Below, one piece after another: positions 1 through 8,203 of a stretch of 60,326 nt of DNA. The translations under genes and the position numbers were made by a program. The notes beneath the pieces were generated by a model. That model did not search any database, had not been told where the DNA came from, and saw only the letters and a list, made by a program, of their open reading frames with translations. The DNA is from Sphingomonas sp. (GTDB lineage Bacteria > Pseudomonadota > Alphaproteobacteria > Sphingomonadales > Sphingomonadaceae). Numbering within the stretch: the stretch's first letter is position 1; each line of letters begins with the position of its first letter. The DNA is taken from positions 1 to 60,326 of the forward strand of contig NZ_JACCSU010000084.1 of the NCBI RefSeq assembly GCF_013812825.1. Reading direction: 5' to 3'.

Positions 1-2
1 CG

Positions 3-200
3 GCGGCGCTGGTCGGCTGGCGCTCGCCGCGGCTGCCGATCGGCGGCGGCAAGCTGATCGCCCGCGGCGTTCCCGAAGGCCCGGCGGTCGCCCGGACCTT
101 GCGCCGGATCGAGGACCGGTGGGTCGAGTCGGGCTTCCCCCACGGCGATCGGTTCGAAGCCATTGTCGCCGAGGCGCTCGAGTCCGAGGTCTCGCGCTAG
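3..200 (+). CDS. cca: CCA tRNA nucleotidyltransferase, C-terminal fragment
   Basis: This is an open frame that enters from the left edge and stops at TAG 198-200, giving about 65 C-terminal residues. The visible pattern (PRLPIGGGKLIARGVPEGP, then RTLRRIEDRWVESGFPHGD) resembles the C-terminal tail of alphaproteobacterial CCA-adding enzymes, where a 'GxxLIAxGxPxGPxVGxxL...W' motif ends the protein. The enzyme adds or repairs the 3' CCA of tRNA in the cytoplasm. The catalytic head lies outside the window, so the call rests on the tail alone. Confidence 0.65.
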   Translation, partial: AALVGWRSPRLPIGGGKLIARGVPEGPAVARTLRRIEDRWVESGFPHGDRFEAIVAEALESEVSR

Positions 201-267
201 GTCGCCGTTCTCAGGCGCAACATTGGCGGCCCCTGGACCGTTGTTCGATCGACTGGAGGAACCGACC

Positions 268-561
268 ATGCGCATTCTTGCCCTCGCCGCGCTGATCGCG
301 CTCGCCGCCTGCGACGGCCCGCGCGAGAATGCCGGCGAGAACGCCGACTTCGAGGCCGGCGTCGTCAACAGCCCCGACACGCTGCGTCAGGGGCCGGCCG
401 AGCGGCTCGGGGAGGCCCAGGATACCGCCGACAAACGCGCCGAGGAAGCCAAGGAGGCCGAAGCCAAGTCGCTCGAGGCGGCCGCCGACGAGAAGCGCGC
501 CGCGGCCGACAAGGAAGCCGACGCGCTCGAGGAGGAGGCCGACCAAGTCCGGGGCAATTAG
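268..561 (+). CDS. small charged lipoprotein, function unknown
   Basis: This is a 97-residue protein. The ATG at 268 was chosen because GGAGGA lies at 255-260 and because it begins a clear lipoprotein signal peptide (MRILALAALIALAAC, lipobox LAAC). An upstream in-frame extension to 163 has no ribosome site and would bury the signal peptide. The mature part is very rich in Ala, Glu, Asp and Lys, with repeated EA/KE runs from about residue 55 to the end, and probably forms a long helix or coiled coil at the inner face of the outer membrane. No family is recognised. It stands alone 67 bases after cca. Confidence 0.75.
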   Translation: MRILALAALIALAACDGPRENAGENADFEAGVVNSPDTLRQGPAERLGEAQDTADKRAEEAKEAEAKSLEAAADEKRAAADKEADALEEEADQVRGN

Positions 562-700
562 CGGCTCACGCGCCGCTCCAGACGCGACCGGATGGACCTC
601 TGGGTGCCGTTGAGATGCTCGCTCGATCTCACGCCATGACAGTGGCTAACTCGCGGGCGCCTCGCGGGTTCACGCCGCGCGATCAACAAGACGTGCGACG

Positions 701-2443
701 CTACCGCCGCCGCGAGCGCCAATATTCCATCGCCGCTTCGGGCTCGAGCGGCTTGGAGAAATAATAGCCCTGCCCGCTCGAGCAGCCGAGCGCGGCGAGC
801 GTGGTTGCCAGCTCGACGGTCTCGATCCCTTCCGCGATGGTCGACATGCCGAGCGCTTCGGCAAGGCTCAGCACCGCCCGGACGATCGCCGCGCTGTCGG
901 GGTCGATCATCATTCCCGAAACGAAGCTGCGGTCGATCTTGAGGACGTCGATCGGCAGTCGCTGCAGGTAGGCGAGACTCGAATAGCCGGTGCCGAAATC
1001 GTCCATCGCCACCGTCGTATCGAGCGACTTCAACGCCTCGAACACGCGCGTCGCCCGGGCCGGGTCCTGGACGATCGAGCTTTCGGTCAGCTCGAGAGTC
1101 AGCCGGTCGCCCGTCAGCCCGCTCGACCGCAATGCGCTCTCCACCAGAGCGGCGATGTCGTCCCGCGCGACCTGGATCGCCGACAGATTGACCGCCACGT
1201 AGCAGGGCAGCTTCTGCCCGGCCGCGGCGTCCCAGCCCGCCAGCGTTTGAGTCGCCCGGTCCATCGCCCAGCGGCCGAGCGTCAGGATCAGCCCGCTTTC
1301 CTCGGCGACCGGGATGAATTCGGTCGGGCTGATCTCGCCGCGTTCCTCGTGGGTCCAGCGCGCCAGCGCCTCGAACCCCGCGACCTCGCCCGACTTCAGG
1401 TTGATCAGCGGCTGGTAGAACAGCTTCAGCTGGTCCTTTTCCAGAGCCCGGCGAAGCTCGGTCTCGATCGAGAAGCGACGCCGGGCGAGGCTCGCTTCCT
1501 TGGGCTCATAGACTTGCGGCTTGCCGGCCTGCTTGGCCTGCTTGACCGCGAACTGGGCGTTGCGGAACAGCTCCTCGGGATCCTGGCGGGCGTCCATCAA
1601 GGCGACCCCGATCGCGCATTCGATCCGGATTTCGAGGTCGGACAGCTTGAACGGAGTCGCCATCACCTCCTGGATGCGCTCGGCGGCCTTGAGCGCGTCC
1701 TCGACTCCGCGCCGCAGCGACACCAGCACTCCGAACTCGTTGCCGCCGGTCCGGGCGAGCACGTCGCCGCCCCGCAGCGCAAGGATCAGCCGCCTGGCGA
1801 AGGTGATCAGCAGCTCGTCGCCCGCCAGGCTGCCCATCGACTCATTGATCCGGCTGAAGCGCAGCATGTCGACCACCAGCACCGCATGCTCGAGGTCGCG
1901 GGCGACCTTGTCGCCGGCTTTCTCGATCGCCTCGGTGAAGGCGAGCCGGTTGGGAAGTCCGGTCAGGCTGTCGCGCAGCATCTCGGCGCGCAAGGTGCGT
2001 TCGGCCTGCACCTCGACGGTGCGGTCGACGACGCTCAGCAGGCAGCGCGGAGCCGCGCCTTTGGCGCGCGGCAGCGGCGCCAGCTTGATCCGGAAATAGC
2101 GGGCGGCGACTCCGTCGCCGTCGCGGAAATCGAGCTCGCCGACGGGATCGGTGCCGGCGAAATGATTGGTCAGGAGCTCGGCGATCGGGCCCGCCTTGAT
2201 GCACTCGGCATGGTTCCACTCGAGCGCGTCGCAGGTCGACCGGTCGACGGTGTCGCGAAAGCGCCCGTTGTGCGCCAGGACATGGATGCCGCCGTCGACG
2301 TGCTGGGTGATGACCGCCGCTGCAATCGGCAGCGCTCCGAGCAATGCCGCATCGTCCGCCGTCGCAATCGGCGGTTGGGCACCGGGGGTCGCCCTCCGCC
2401 GGTGCCTCCCGGCTCCCGGCAGACGTTTGGCTGCAGCCTGCAT
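701..2443 (-). CDS. GGDEF/EAL protein, probable c-di-GMP phosphodiesterase
   Basis: This is a 580-residue cytoplasmic signalling protein. Residues from about 30 to 150 look like a PAS-type sensor. They are followed by a GGDEF domain opened by DSLTGLPNRLAF, and then by a C-terminal EAL domain. The cyclase signature reads GGNEF (about residue 234), with Asn replacing the Asp/Glu that holds the metal, so cyclase activity is probably lost. The EAL domain keeps FEALARW, LELTES, DDFGTGYSSL, LKIDRSFV and IAEGIE, which are the metal-binding and catalytic segments of active phosphodiesterases. No transmembrane segment is obvious. The gene is monocistronic and lies 105 bases from the end of parC. Confidence 0.9.
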   Translation of the reverse strand: MQAAAKRLPGAGRHRRRATPGAQPPIATADDAALLGALPIAAAVITQHVDGGIHVLAHNGRFRDTVDRSTCDALEWNHAECIKAGPIAELLTNHFAGTDPVGELDFRDGDGVAARYFRIKLAPLPRAKGAAPRCLLSVVDRTVEVQAERTLRAEMLRDSLTGLPNRLAFTEAIEKAGDKVARDLEHAVLVVDMLRFSRINESMGSLAGDELLITFARRLILALRGGDVLARTGGNEFGVLVSLRRGVEDALKAAERIQEVMATPFKLSDLEIRIECAIGVALMDARQDPEELFRNAQFAVKQAKQAGKPQVYEPKEASLARRRFSIETELRRALEKDQLKLFYQPLINLKSGEVAGFEALARWTHEERGEISPTEFIPVAEESGLILTLGRWAMDRATQTLAGWDAAAGQKLPCYVAVNLSAIQVARDDIAALVESALRSSGLTGDRLTLELTESSIVQDPARATRVFEALKSLDTTVAMDDFGTGYSSLAYLQRLPIDVLKIDRSFVSGMMIDPDSAAIVRAVLSLAEALGMSTIAEGIETVELATTLAALGCSSGQGYYFSKPLEPEAAMEYWRSRRR

Positions 2444-2548
2444 TCCCGACGGCCTAAGGACGCGAGGTTAATTCGGAGTATAATCCAGCGCCGGAATGAG
2501 TGGATGGATGAGGGTTAGCGTCGCTCGCCTAAGCGGCGCCGGATTGCC

Positions 2549-4768
2549 TCAGAAGCGGTTGCTCCGCGGGAAGCCGAGCGGCGGCATCCGGCCGGCCGCG
2601 CCGCGCGCCGCCCGCCACGCAGTCAGATCGCTCTCGGTCCGCACCCGGCCCGTCTCGCCGCCAAGCGCCCAGCTCAGGCCCTCCGCGAAGCGGAAGGCGA
2701 CCGCGTCCGACAGGCCGCCGTCGCGGTAGCGTTGCAGGGTCACTCCCTGCCCGCGCGCCAGCTCGGGGAGTTCCGCCAACGGGAACACCAGCATCTTTCG
2801 GTTCTCGCCGATCGTCGCGACTGAGTCCGCGCCTTGCGGAATCTCGCCGACCACCGCGACCTTCGCTCCGGGCCGCAGGTTGACCAGTTGCTTGCCCTTT
2901 CGGGTCTCGGCCAGGACCGCATCGCCCGGAGTGACGAACCCGCGTCCGTCCGACGAGGCGACCAGCAGCCTGGCCGTCGGCCGAGCGACCATGAAGGCGA
3001 CGATCCCGACCTCCGCGTCGAGGTCGACCAGCAGCCGCACCGGCTCGCCGAAGCCACGCCCGCCGGGAAGCTTGTCGCCGGCCAGCGTATAGACCCGGCC
3101 GTTGTCGGCGAACAACGCCAGCCGGTCGGTGGTCTGGGCGTGGAAGTGGATGAACGGGCCGTCGCCCTCGCGCCACTTGAGCGCGTCGAGCTCGTCGCGC
3201 TGAAGATGCCCGCGCATCGCCCGAAGCCAGCCGCGCTGCGACAGCAGCACGGTGACCGGCTCCTTCTCGATCATCGCCGACCAGTCGATCTCGCGGGTCG
3301 CTCCGGCTTCCTCGATCCGCGTTCGCCGCTCGTCGCCGAAGCGCTCACGGACCGCGGCCAGATCCTTCTTCAGCCGGGTGCGCTGCCGGGCCGGGCTTTC
3401 GACCAGTTTCACCAGCTCGTCGCGCTCCTTGGCGAGCGCCTCGCGCTCCTTGGCGATCTGCACCTCCTCGAGGCGACGCAACTGCCGCAGCCGCATGTTG
3501 AGGATCGCCTCGGCCTGGCGCTCGCTCAAGGCGAACTCGGCCATCAGCACCGGCCGCGGCTCATCCTCGGTGCGGATGATGGCGATCACCCGGTCGAGAT
3601 TGAGGAAGGCCACCAGGAAGCCGTCGAGCAGCTCGAGGCGCTCGCCGATCTTGCCGATCCGAGTCCGCGAGCGGTTGAGCAAGACCTCGATCTGGAACGC
3701 CAGCCAGGCAGTCAGCGCCTGCTTGAGGCTCATGACGCCCGGCGTCCGGTTGGCGTCGAGCACGTTGAGGTTGAGCGGAAAGCGGATTTCGAGGTCGGTC
3801 AGCCGATAGAGGCTCTCGAGCAGCAGCTGCGGGTCGACGGTGCGTGAGCGCGGTTCGAGCACCAGCCGCACCTGCTCGTCGCTTTCGTCGCGCACGTCGG
3901 CGAGGATCGGCAGTTTCTTGTCCGCGATCAGCGCCGCGACCTGCTCGATCAGCCGGCCTTTCTGAACTCCGTAAGGAATTTCGCTGACCAGCAAATGCCA
4001 GCCGCCGCCCTTCTCGCGCTCGATCGAGATCGACGCCCGCAGCCGGAAGCTGCCGCGGCCGCTGGCGTAGGCCGAAGCGATCGTCTCGCCGCTGTCGACC
4101 AATACTCCGCCGGTCGGGAAATCGGGGCCGCGCACGAACTCCATCAGCGCGGCATCCTCGGTCTTGGGATTTTCGATCAGCCGGACCGCCGCGTCGATCA
4201 GCTCGCCGACATTGTGAGGCGGGATCGAAGTCGCCATCCCGACCGCGATTCCGCTGGCGCCGTTGGCAAGCAGGTTGGGGAACAGCCCGGGGAACACCTC
4301 GGGCTCTTCTTCCTCGCCGTTGTAGGTCGGGCGGAAATCGACCGTGCCCTCGTCGAGCCCGGCCATCAGCTGGCTCGCGATCGCGGTCAGCCGAGCTTCG
4401 GTGTAGCGATAGGCGGCCGCGTTGTCGCCGTCGATGTTACCGAAATTGCCCTGGCCGTCGACCAGCGGGTAGCGCAGCGCGAAATCCTGTGCGAGCCGAA
4501 CCATGGCGTCGTAGACGCTCTGGTCGCCGTGCGGATGATATTTGCCGATGACGTCGCCGACGACTCGAGCGCTTTTCTTGAACGCTCCGGCCGGGTCGAG
4601 CCGAAGCAGCCGCATCGCCCACAGCAGCCGGCGATGGACCGGTTTCAAGCCGTCGCGGACGTCGGGCAGCGAGCGCGCGGTGATCGTCGACAGCGCATAG
4701 ACCAGGTAGCGCTCGGACAAAGCGGCGTCGAACGGGACGTCGATTTCGGATTCGGCGACGGACTGCAT
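2549..4768 (-). CDS. parC: DNA topoisomerase IV subunit A
   Basis: This is a 739-residue type IIA topoisomerase A subunit, which decatenates daughter chromosomes together with ParE. The N-terminal breakage-reunion domain is clear: [18 protein letters not shown] (about 35-52), KYHPHGD (77-82) and the catalytic tyrosine in [10 protein letters not shown] (Tyr122). A coiled-coil region of charged repeats spans about 430-470, and the C-terminal half carries the degenerate beta-pinwheel. It is ParC rather than GyrA because of its length and because no GyrA-box was recognised. At the position equivalent to E. coli Ser80, where quinolone mutations occur, it has Gln83. The start is the ATG at 4768; a likely -10 element sits only seven bases upstream. 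Confidence 0.93.
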   Translation of the reverse strand: MQSVAESEIDVPFDAALSERYLVYALSTITARSLPDVRDGLKPVHRRLLWAMRLLRLDPAGAFKKSARVVGDVIGKYHPHGDQSVYDAMVRLAQDFALRYPLVDGQGNFGNIDGDNAAAYRYTEARLTAIASQLMAGLDEGTVDFRPTYNGEEEEPEVFPGLFPNLLANGASGIAVGMATSIPPHNVGELIDAAVRLIENPKTEDAALMEFVRGPDFPTGGVLVDSGETIASAYASGRGSFRLRASISIEREKGGGWHLLVSEIPYGVQKGRLIEQVAALIADKKLPILADVRDESDEQVRLVLEPRSRTVDPQLLLESLYRLTDLEIRFPLNLNVLDANRTPGVMSLKQALTAWLAFQIEVLLNRSRTRIGKIGERLELLDGFLVAFLNLDRVIAIIRTEDEPRPVLMAEFALSERQAEAILNMRLRQLRRLEEVQIAKEREALAKERDELVKLVESPARQRTRLKKDLAAVRERFGDERRTRIEEAGATREIDWSAMIEKEPVTVLLSQRGWLRAMRGHLQRDELDALKWREGDGPFIHFHAQTTDRLALFADNGRVYTLAGDKLPGGRGFGEPVRLLVDLDAEVGIVAFMVARPTARLLVASSDGRGFVTPGDAVLAETRKGKQLVNLRPGAKVAVVGEIPQGADSVATIGENRKMLVFPLAELPELARGQGVTLQRYRDGGLSDAVAFRFAEGLSWALGGETGRVRTESDLTAWRAARGAAGRMPPLGFPRSNRF

Positions 4769-4774
4769 GGCCCA

Positions 4775-4803
4775 GCCCTAGCAACCGCGCTGTCGCCGCG
4801 AAA
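4775..4803 (-). promoter_or_regulatory. candidate parC promoter
   Basis: Reading on the minus strand, TTTCGC (4803-4798) and TAGGGC (4780-4775) are separated by 17 bases. The -10-like element matches the TAGGGN form seen before other genes here. It ends seven bases before the parC ATG, so the transcript would be leaderless or nearly so. Confidence 0.35.
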
Positions 4804-4852
4804 GCGCCGCGAGTGGTCGGAACGGCCGGCTATTCGCCCGATATTGCGCCGG

Positions 4853-5050
4853 CTATTCGGCCTTGTGCGGGTAGTTCCTGAGGTGCCGCTGGCCGCGCGC
4901 CTTCAGCGAGCCCTCGAGCAGGCGGTTCGAGGTCTCCTCGGCGGCATCGGGGTCCAGGGCGATGTTCACTTGGTCGGGACCAAGAATCAGCACGTCGCCA
5001 TCCTCGGCGGTCACCAGGCTCGGCTGGTGATAGATTTTCCTGTTCGGCAT
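4853..5050 (-). CDS. small hypothetical protein
   Basis: This is a 65-residue cytoplasmic protein with no signal peptide, no membrane segment and no family I recognise. It is acidic in the middle and basic at the end (ARGQRHLRNYPHKAE). It lies upstream of parC on the same strand, 84 bases away, and no clear Shine-Dalgarno site precedes its ATG. It could be a real sphingomonad-specific small gene. A longer overlapping frame on the same strand lacks support. Confidence 0.5.
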   Translation of the reverse strand: MPNRKIYHQPSLVTAEDGDVLILGPDQVNIALDPDAAEETSNRLLEGSLKARGQRHLRNYPHKAE

Positions 5051-5301
5051 GGGCGCTACAACGATTCAAGCGGACTGGCGTTGCATGCTGGTCCGATGGG
5101 CCTCCATTCACGCGTGGCTGCCTCAACTATTTGAGGCTGTAAAGTAGACGACTGAAAATCAGGGTACCGCCACCCTGTCTTCCAAATAAATCGACGGATT
5201 ATCTACGTGATTCTATTCACATAGGATGCATCTCAACAGCCGTAGAAGCGTTGTTACTAAGGATGCCGGCTGTTTTCGGCGATATTTTCAAGGATATTAC
5301 T

Positions 5302-5946
5302 ATGACCATGTTCGCAAAGATTTTGACGAGTACGGCCGGTCTCGCAATCGCGGCGGTCACTGCCGCTCCAGCGGTTGCTCAGCCGGCCCCGTACGGCGGC
5401 TACAACCAGGGCTACAACACCGGTGGCGGCGGAGTCGGGGCGATTATCAGCCAGATCCTCGGCGGCGGGCGCTACGGCGCCCAGGGCCAGGGGAATGACC
5501 GGGTCGCCGTTGATCAGTGCGCCCGTGCGGCCGAAGCTCGAGTCAGCCAGAGTTCGCGAGCGCGCGGCTACGGCAACTATCAGCACGGCTACGCCAATCA
5601 GGGCTATCCCAACCAGGCTTACGGCCATCAGATGCGTCACGCCCGGGTCATCGGCATTACCGGCGTCGAGCGTCGATCGAATGGCCTCAGGGTTTCCGGT
5701 GTGATGGACTCGGGCCGCAGCCAGTATCGCGGCGCCTATCCCAACCAGGGCTATAATTACGGCGCCCAGGGCTACGCGAACCAAGGATATCCCAACCAGG
5801 GCTACTCGAACCAGGGCTACGGCAACGCCTACGCCTATGGCCAGAACGCCCAGGTCGCCGACCTTCGCTTCAGCTGCCGGGTCGACTTTCGCGGCTATGT
5901 GACGAGCCTCGACGTTCGGCGTAACGTCGCCCGTCGCGGCTTCTAG
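5302..5946 (+). CDS. secreted Gln/Gly/Tyr repeat protein, function unknown
   Basis: This is a 214-residue exported protein. The ATG at 5302 follows AAGGA at 5290-5294 and begins a typical signal peptide (ending APAVAQ). An in-frame ATG at 5251 would add 17 residues before the signal. The body has two parts made of short repeats (GYxNQGYPNQ and variants, about residues 95-110 and 150-185). These are separated by a conserved-looking stretch with a Cys (VAVDQCARAAEARV), and a C-terminal block (RFSCRVDFRGYVTSLDVRR) supplies a second Cys that could pair with the first. This arrangement suggests a compact periplasmic or surface domain with flexible Tyr-rich inserts. It is monocistronic and ends at a hairpin terminator. 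Confidence 0.75.
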   Translation: MTMFAKILTSTAGLAIAAVTAAPAVAQPAPYGGYNQGYNTGGGGVGAIISQILGGGRYGAQGQGNDRVAVDQCARAAEARVSQSSRARGYGNYQHGYANQGYPNQAYGHQMRHARVIGITGVERRSNGLRVSGVMDSGRSQYRGAYPNQGYNYGAQGYANQGYPNQGYSNQGYGNAYAYGQNAQVADLRFSCRVDFRGYVTSLDVRRNVARRGF

Positions 5947-5968
5947 ACCCGCCTCTCAGGGGGCGGAA

Positions 5969-6004
5969 ATGCGCGCGGCCGGAAACGGTCGCGCGTATTT
6001 TGTT
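5969..6004 (+). terminator. rho-independent terminator
   Basis: A 13-pair stem (two G-U pairs) closes a GAAA tetraloop at 5982-5985 and is followed by TTTTGTT. It lies 23 bases after the stop of the secreted repeat protein gene and close to the 3' end of the convergent acetyltransferase gene. Confidence 0.75.
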
Positions 6005-6010
6005 GCGTAA

Positions 6011-6484
6011 TTAGGCGACCGAGATATCGAAGTGCAGCACGTCCTCGCGCTTGCCGAGCTTCGAATAGAGCGCGACCGCGGGCCCATCGACGCGATCGGC
6101 CTGGACGAAGATCACATGAGCGCCGCGCTGGGCCGCGATCGGCTTTAAAGCCTCGATCAGCGCGGTTGCGATCCCGGCGCGGCGGTGCGGCTCCGCGACC
6201 GCCAGATCATAGATGTAGACCTCGCTTCGCTCCTGCTCGAACTTGTCGAGCACGTAAGCGGCGAGGCCGCCGACCACCGCGAAATCCTCCGCCGCCCCTT
6301 CCTCGATCGCCGCAAGCGCGATGAAACGGTCGCTCCCAAGCAATCGCCGAAGATACTCCTCGCTCGGCCGGGCCGAGCCATAGGTTTCGATCTCGCCGAA
6401 CGCTTCGCCGAACAACGCCAGCATCGCGTGCATCAATTCCAGATCGGGACTGAGCCGCTTCGCCTTGGCCGAGGTTCGTTTCAC
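6011..6484 (-). CDS. AAC(3)-I-like GNAT acetyltransferase
   Basis: This is a 157-residue GNAT enzyme. Its segments closely follow the AAC(3)-I (AacC1) aminoglycoside 3-N-acetyltransferases: [26 protein letters not shown], the acetyl-CoA loop [31 protein letters not shown] and a final LHFDI. Members of that family acetylate gentamicin-type aminoglycosides using acetyl-CoA. Length and motif order fit across the whole protein. It stands alone next to a LysR gene, with no integron or transposon signs, so it appears to be a chromosomal housekeeping or intrinsic-resistance gene. Actual aminoglycoside activity is inferred and the natural substrate may differ. Confidence 0.85.
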   Translation of the reverse strand: MKRTSAKAKRLSPDLELMHAMLALFGEAFGEIETYGSARPSEEYLRRLLGSDRFIALAAIEEGAAEDFAVVGGLAAYVLDKFEQERSEVYIYDLAVAEPHRRAGIATALIEALKPIAAQRGAHVIFVQADRVDGPAVALYSKLGKREDVLHFDISVA

Positions 6485-6555
6485 GTCTTTAACCTATATT
6501 AAGAGGCAGGCGATTGGCAGTCGCTAGGCACAGCGACGGCACCGTCGTGGCCCGC

Positions 6556-7479
6556 CTAGGCATAGGCTTCGCGCGGCTCGCTGTCCTGCTCCCGGAACGA
6601 GTCCAGCAGCCACTCGCGAAACCGCTTGACCTTGGGCACCATCCGCCGCTCGGGCGGATAGGCAAGCCAATAGGCATAGCCGGCGGTGGAGCTGAGCTCG
6701 AACGGCTGCACCAGCCGCCCGGCGGCGAGGTCGCCGCGCCACAGCAGCGGAGTCAGCAGCGCGAACCCCTGCCCGCCCATCGCCGCGTGGCCCTCGTTGG
6801 CCTGGCTGTCGAGGCGGATTCCGCCGCGCGGCCGATGGCTGTCGAGCGGCACTCCGGCGTCGCGGAACCAGCGCGCCCACCACTCGTCCTGCGGCCCGAT
6901 CAGCGGCAGGCCGGGCAAATCGGCCGGCTGGAGCTTGCGGCCGAGCTCGCGCTCGAACTTGGCGACGCATTGGGGGCTCGCCATCGGCGTGAAATCCGAC
7001 TCCATCAGCTTATGGGCTTCGAGCCCGGGCCACTGCCCAAGGCCGGCGCGGATCGCGACGTCGGCCTCGCCCGAGCGCAGGTCGATCGTCTCGTTGCTGG
7101 TCGTCATCCGCACCGCGAGGTCGGTGTGCTCCATCTGGAACTCGCCCAGCCGCCAGGCCAGCCAGGTGTTGGCGAAGGTGTAGGTGGTGGTGACGGTCAG
7201 CAGCGATTCGTCGTCGGCCTTGTGGCTGGCGAAGGCCGCCTCGATCGAATCGAACGCCTGGCTCAACGTCGGCAGCAGCCGCTGCCCCAGCGGGGTCAAG
7301 CGCGCCCGACCCCGCTCGCGCACGAACAGCGCCGCGCCCAGCCGCTCCTCGAGCGCCTTTACCTGATAGGACACCGCCGCTTGGGTGAGGCCGAGCTCCG
7401 CCGCCGCGGCGGTGAAGTTCTCGGTCCGCGCGGCCGCCTCGAAAGCCCGGACCGCGGCGAGTGGAGGGAGCCGTCGCAT
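6556..7479 (-). CDS. LysR-family regulator, GcvA type
   Basis: This is a 307-residue transcription factor. The N-terminal winged helix-turn-helix (MRRLPPLAAVRAFEAAAR; FTAAAAELGLTQAAVSYQVK; LFVRERGRARLTPLGQRL) is typical of the GcvA/AmpR branch. It is followed by a periplasmic-binding-protein-like effector domain (residues about 90-295). Such proteins usually control a divergent neighbour and their own gene. Here the divergent neighbours are two very small genes starting at 7646. The ligand cannot be read from the sequence. Confidence 0.9.
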   Translation of the reverse strand: MRRLPPLAAVRAFEAAARTENFTAAAAELGLTQAAVSYQVKALEERLGAALFVRERGRARLTPLGQRLLPTLSQAFDSIEAAFASHKADDESLLTVTTTYTFANTWLAWRLGEFQMEHTDLAVRMTTSNETIDLRSGEADVAIRAGLGQWPGLEAHKLMESDFTPMASPQCVAKFERELGRKLQPADLPGLPLIGPQDEWWARWFRDAGVPLDSHRPRGGIRLDSQANEGHAAMGGQGFALLTPLLWRGDLAAGRLVQPFELSSTAGYAYWLAYPPERRMVPKVKRFREWLLDSFREQDSEPREAYA

Positions 7480-7645
7480 CGCTCACCCTATAAATCCACC
7501 TTATCGGTTCTGTCGAGCGTTTGATTGGCGAAACGAGCTTTCGACGCATAGATGGCTGTCCACCGTCGGCGGATGGTTCTTCCCCTCCCCAGCCCCCCGC
7601 CGGCGGACCATTCGACCGAACGGGTCAAGAAAGGACAGGTGGAAA

Positions 7646-7840
7646 ATGGCTTATGGACTCAACCCCCGGCTGTTCGTCGAGAACGGCCCTGCGGTGACCG
7701 CTGCCGGAGCGCACGGTCCGCGCTCCTCCCTGGTGTACCGCGCCTGGCGCGGTCTCGACCCGGAGCGCCGCCTCGCAGCGGTCGAGCATGCGCTGAGGCC
7801 GGCCAACGACGTCATCGACGGCTATCCGCTGGCGCTCTGA
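7646..7840 (+). CDS. small hypothetical protein, first of a tandem pair
   Basis: This is a 64-residue protein preceded by AAGGACAGGTGGAAA. The longer in-frame extension to 7385 overlaps the LysR gene and is unlikely. It contains SLVYRAWRGLDPERRLAAVE and PANDVIDGYPLAL, with no signal or membrane segment. It is divergent from the LysR gene across 166 bases and is followed 39 bases later by another small gene, so the two may form a regulated unit. No family is recognised. Confidence 0.5.
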   Translation: MAYGLNPRLFVENGPAVTAAGAHGPRSSLVYRAWRGLDPERRLAAVEHALRPANDVIDGYPLAL

Positions 7841-7879
7841 CGCACCCCGAAACCCAAGCAACGCAAAAGGATGATCGCC

Positions 7880-8059
7880 ATGATGGACGAGCATTTTGAT
7901 CGCACCTACCAGTCGGGCCGAGCCGAGCTCAACGCCGGGATCGACCGAGGCCTGCGCCAGGTCGCCGCGAACTTCGCCAGGAGCCTCGACGTCCTCCACC
8001 GAATCCAGTGGAGCGCCCCGTGGGCCGCCAAATCGGCGAGGGATCCGGGATGCGCATGA
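7880..8059 (+). CDS. small hypothetical protein, second of a tandem pair
   Basis: This protein has about 59 residues. The ATG at 7880 (or 7883) is preferred because AAAGG ends at 7870, directly against the first ATG at 7871 and so too close to serve it. The protein begins with an acidic patch (MMDEHFDRTY) and is predicted to be helical (GRAELNAGIDRGLRQVAANF). It is followed by a strong hairpin, which suggests that the pair ends here. No function is known. Confidence 0.5.
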   Translation: MMDEHFDRTYQSGRAELNAGIDRGLRQVAANFARSLDVLHRIQWSAPWAAKSARDPGCA

Positions 8060-8083
8060 CATCGAATGCGCCGACCGGCCGGT

Positions 8084-8116
8084 GAGGAGCGCGGCTTTGC
8101 AGGCACCGCGCTCCTC
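8084..8116 (+). terminator. hairpin after the small-gene pair
   Basis: A perfect 11-bp stem (GAGGAGCGCGG with its complement) surrounds an 11-base loop. There is no strong T run, so it may be a terminator of modest strength or simply an mRNA 3' stabiliser. Confidence 0.45.
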
Positions 8117-8150
8117 GCTTTCCAAGTAGCTTGGAATTTTCCGCGCGCCC

Positions 8151-8178
8151 TTGCCTGACAACTCCCAGCGACTAGGCT
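8151..8178 (+). promoter_or_regulatory. candidate promoter of the esterase gene
   Basis: TTGCCT at 8151-8156 and TAGGCT at 8173-8178 are separated by 16 bases. This matches the promoter style seen elsewhere in the window and lies 25 bases before the ATG at 8204. Confidence 0.4.
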
Positions 8179-8203
8179 GACGTCCCACCCGGATGTCACC
8201 TTC

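Noticed and set aside
1247-2518. 423-codon open frame on the plus strand
   Set aside because: It is a shadow of the GGDEF/EAL gene with low-complexity composition.
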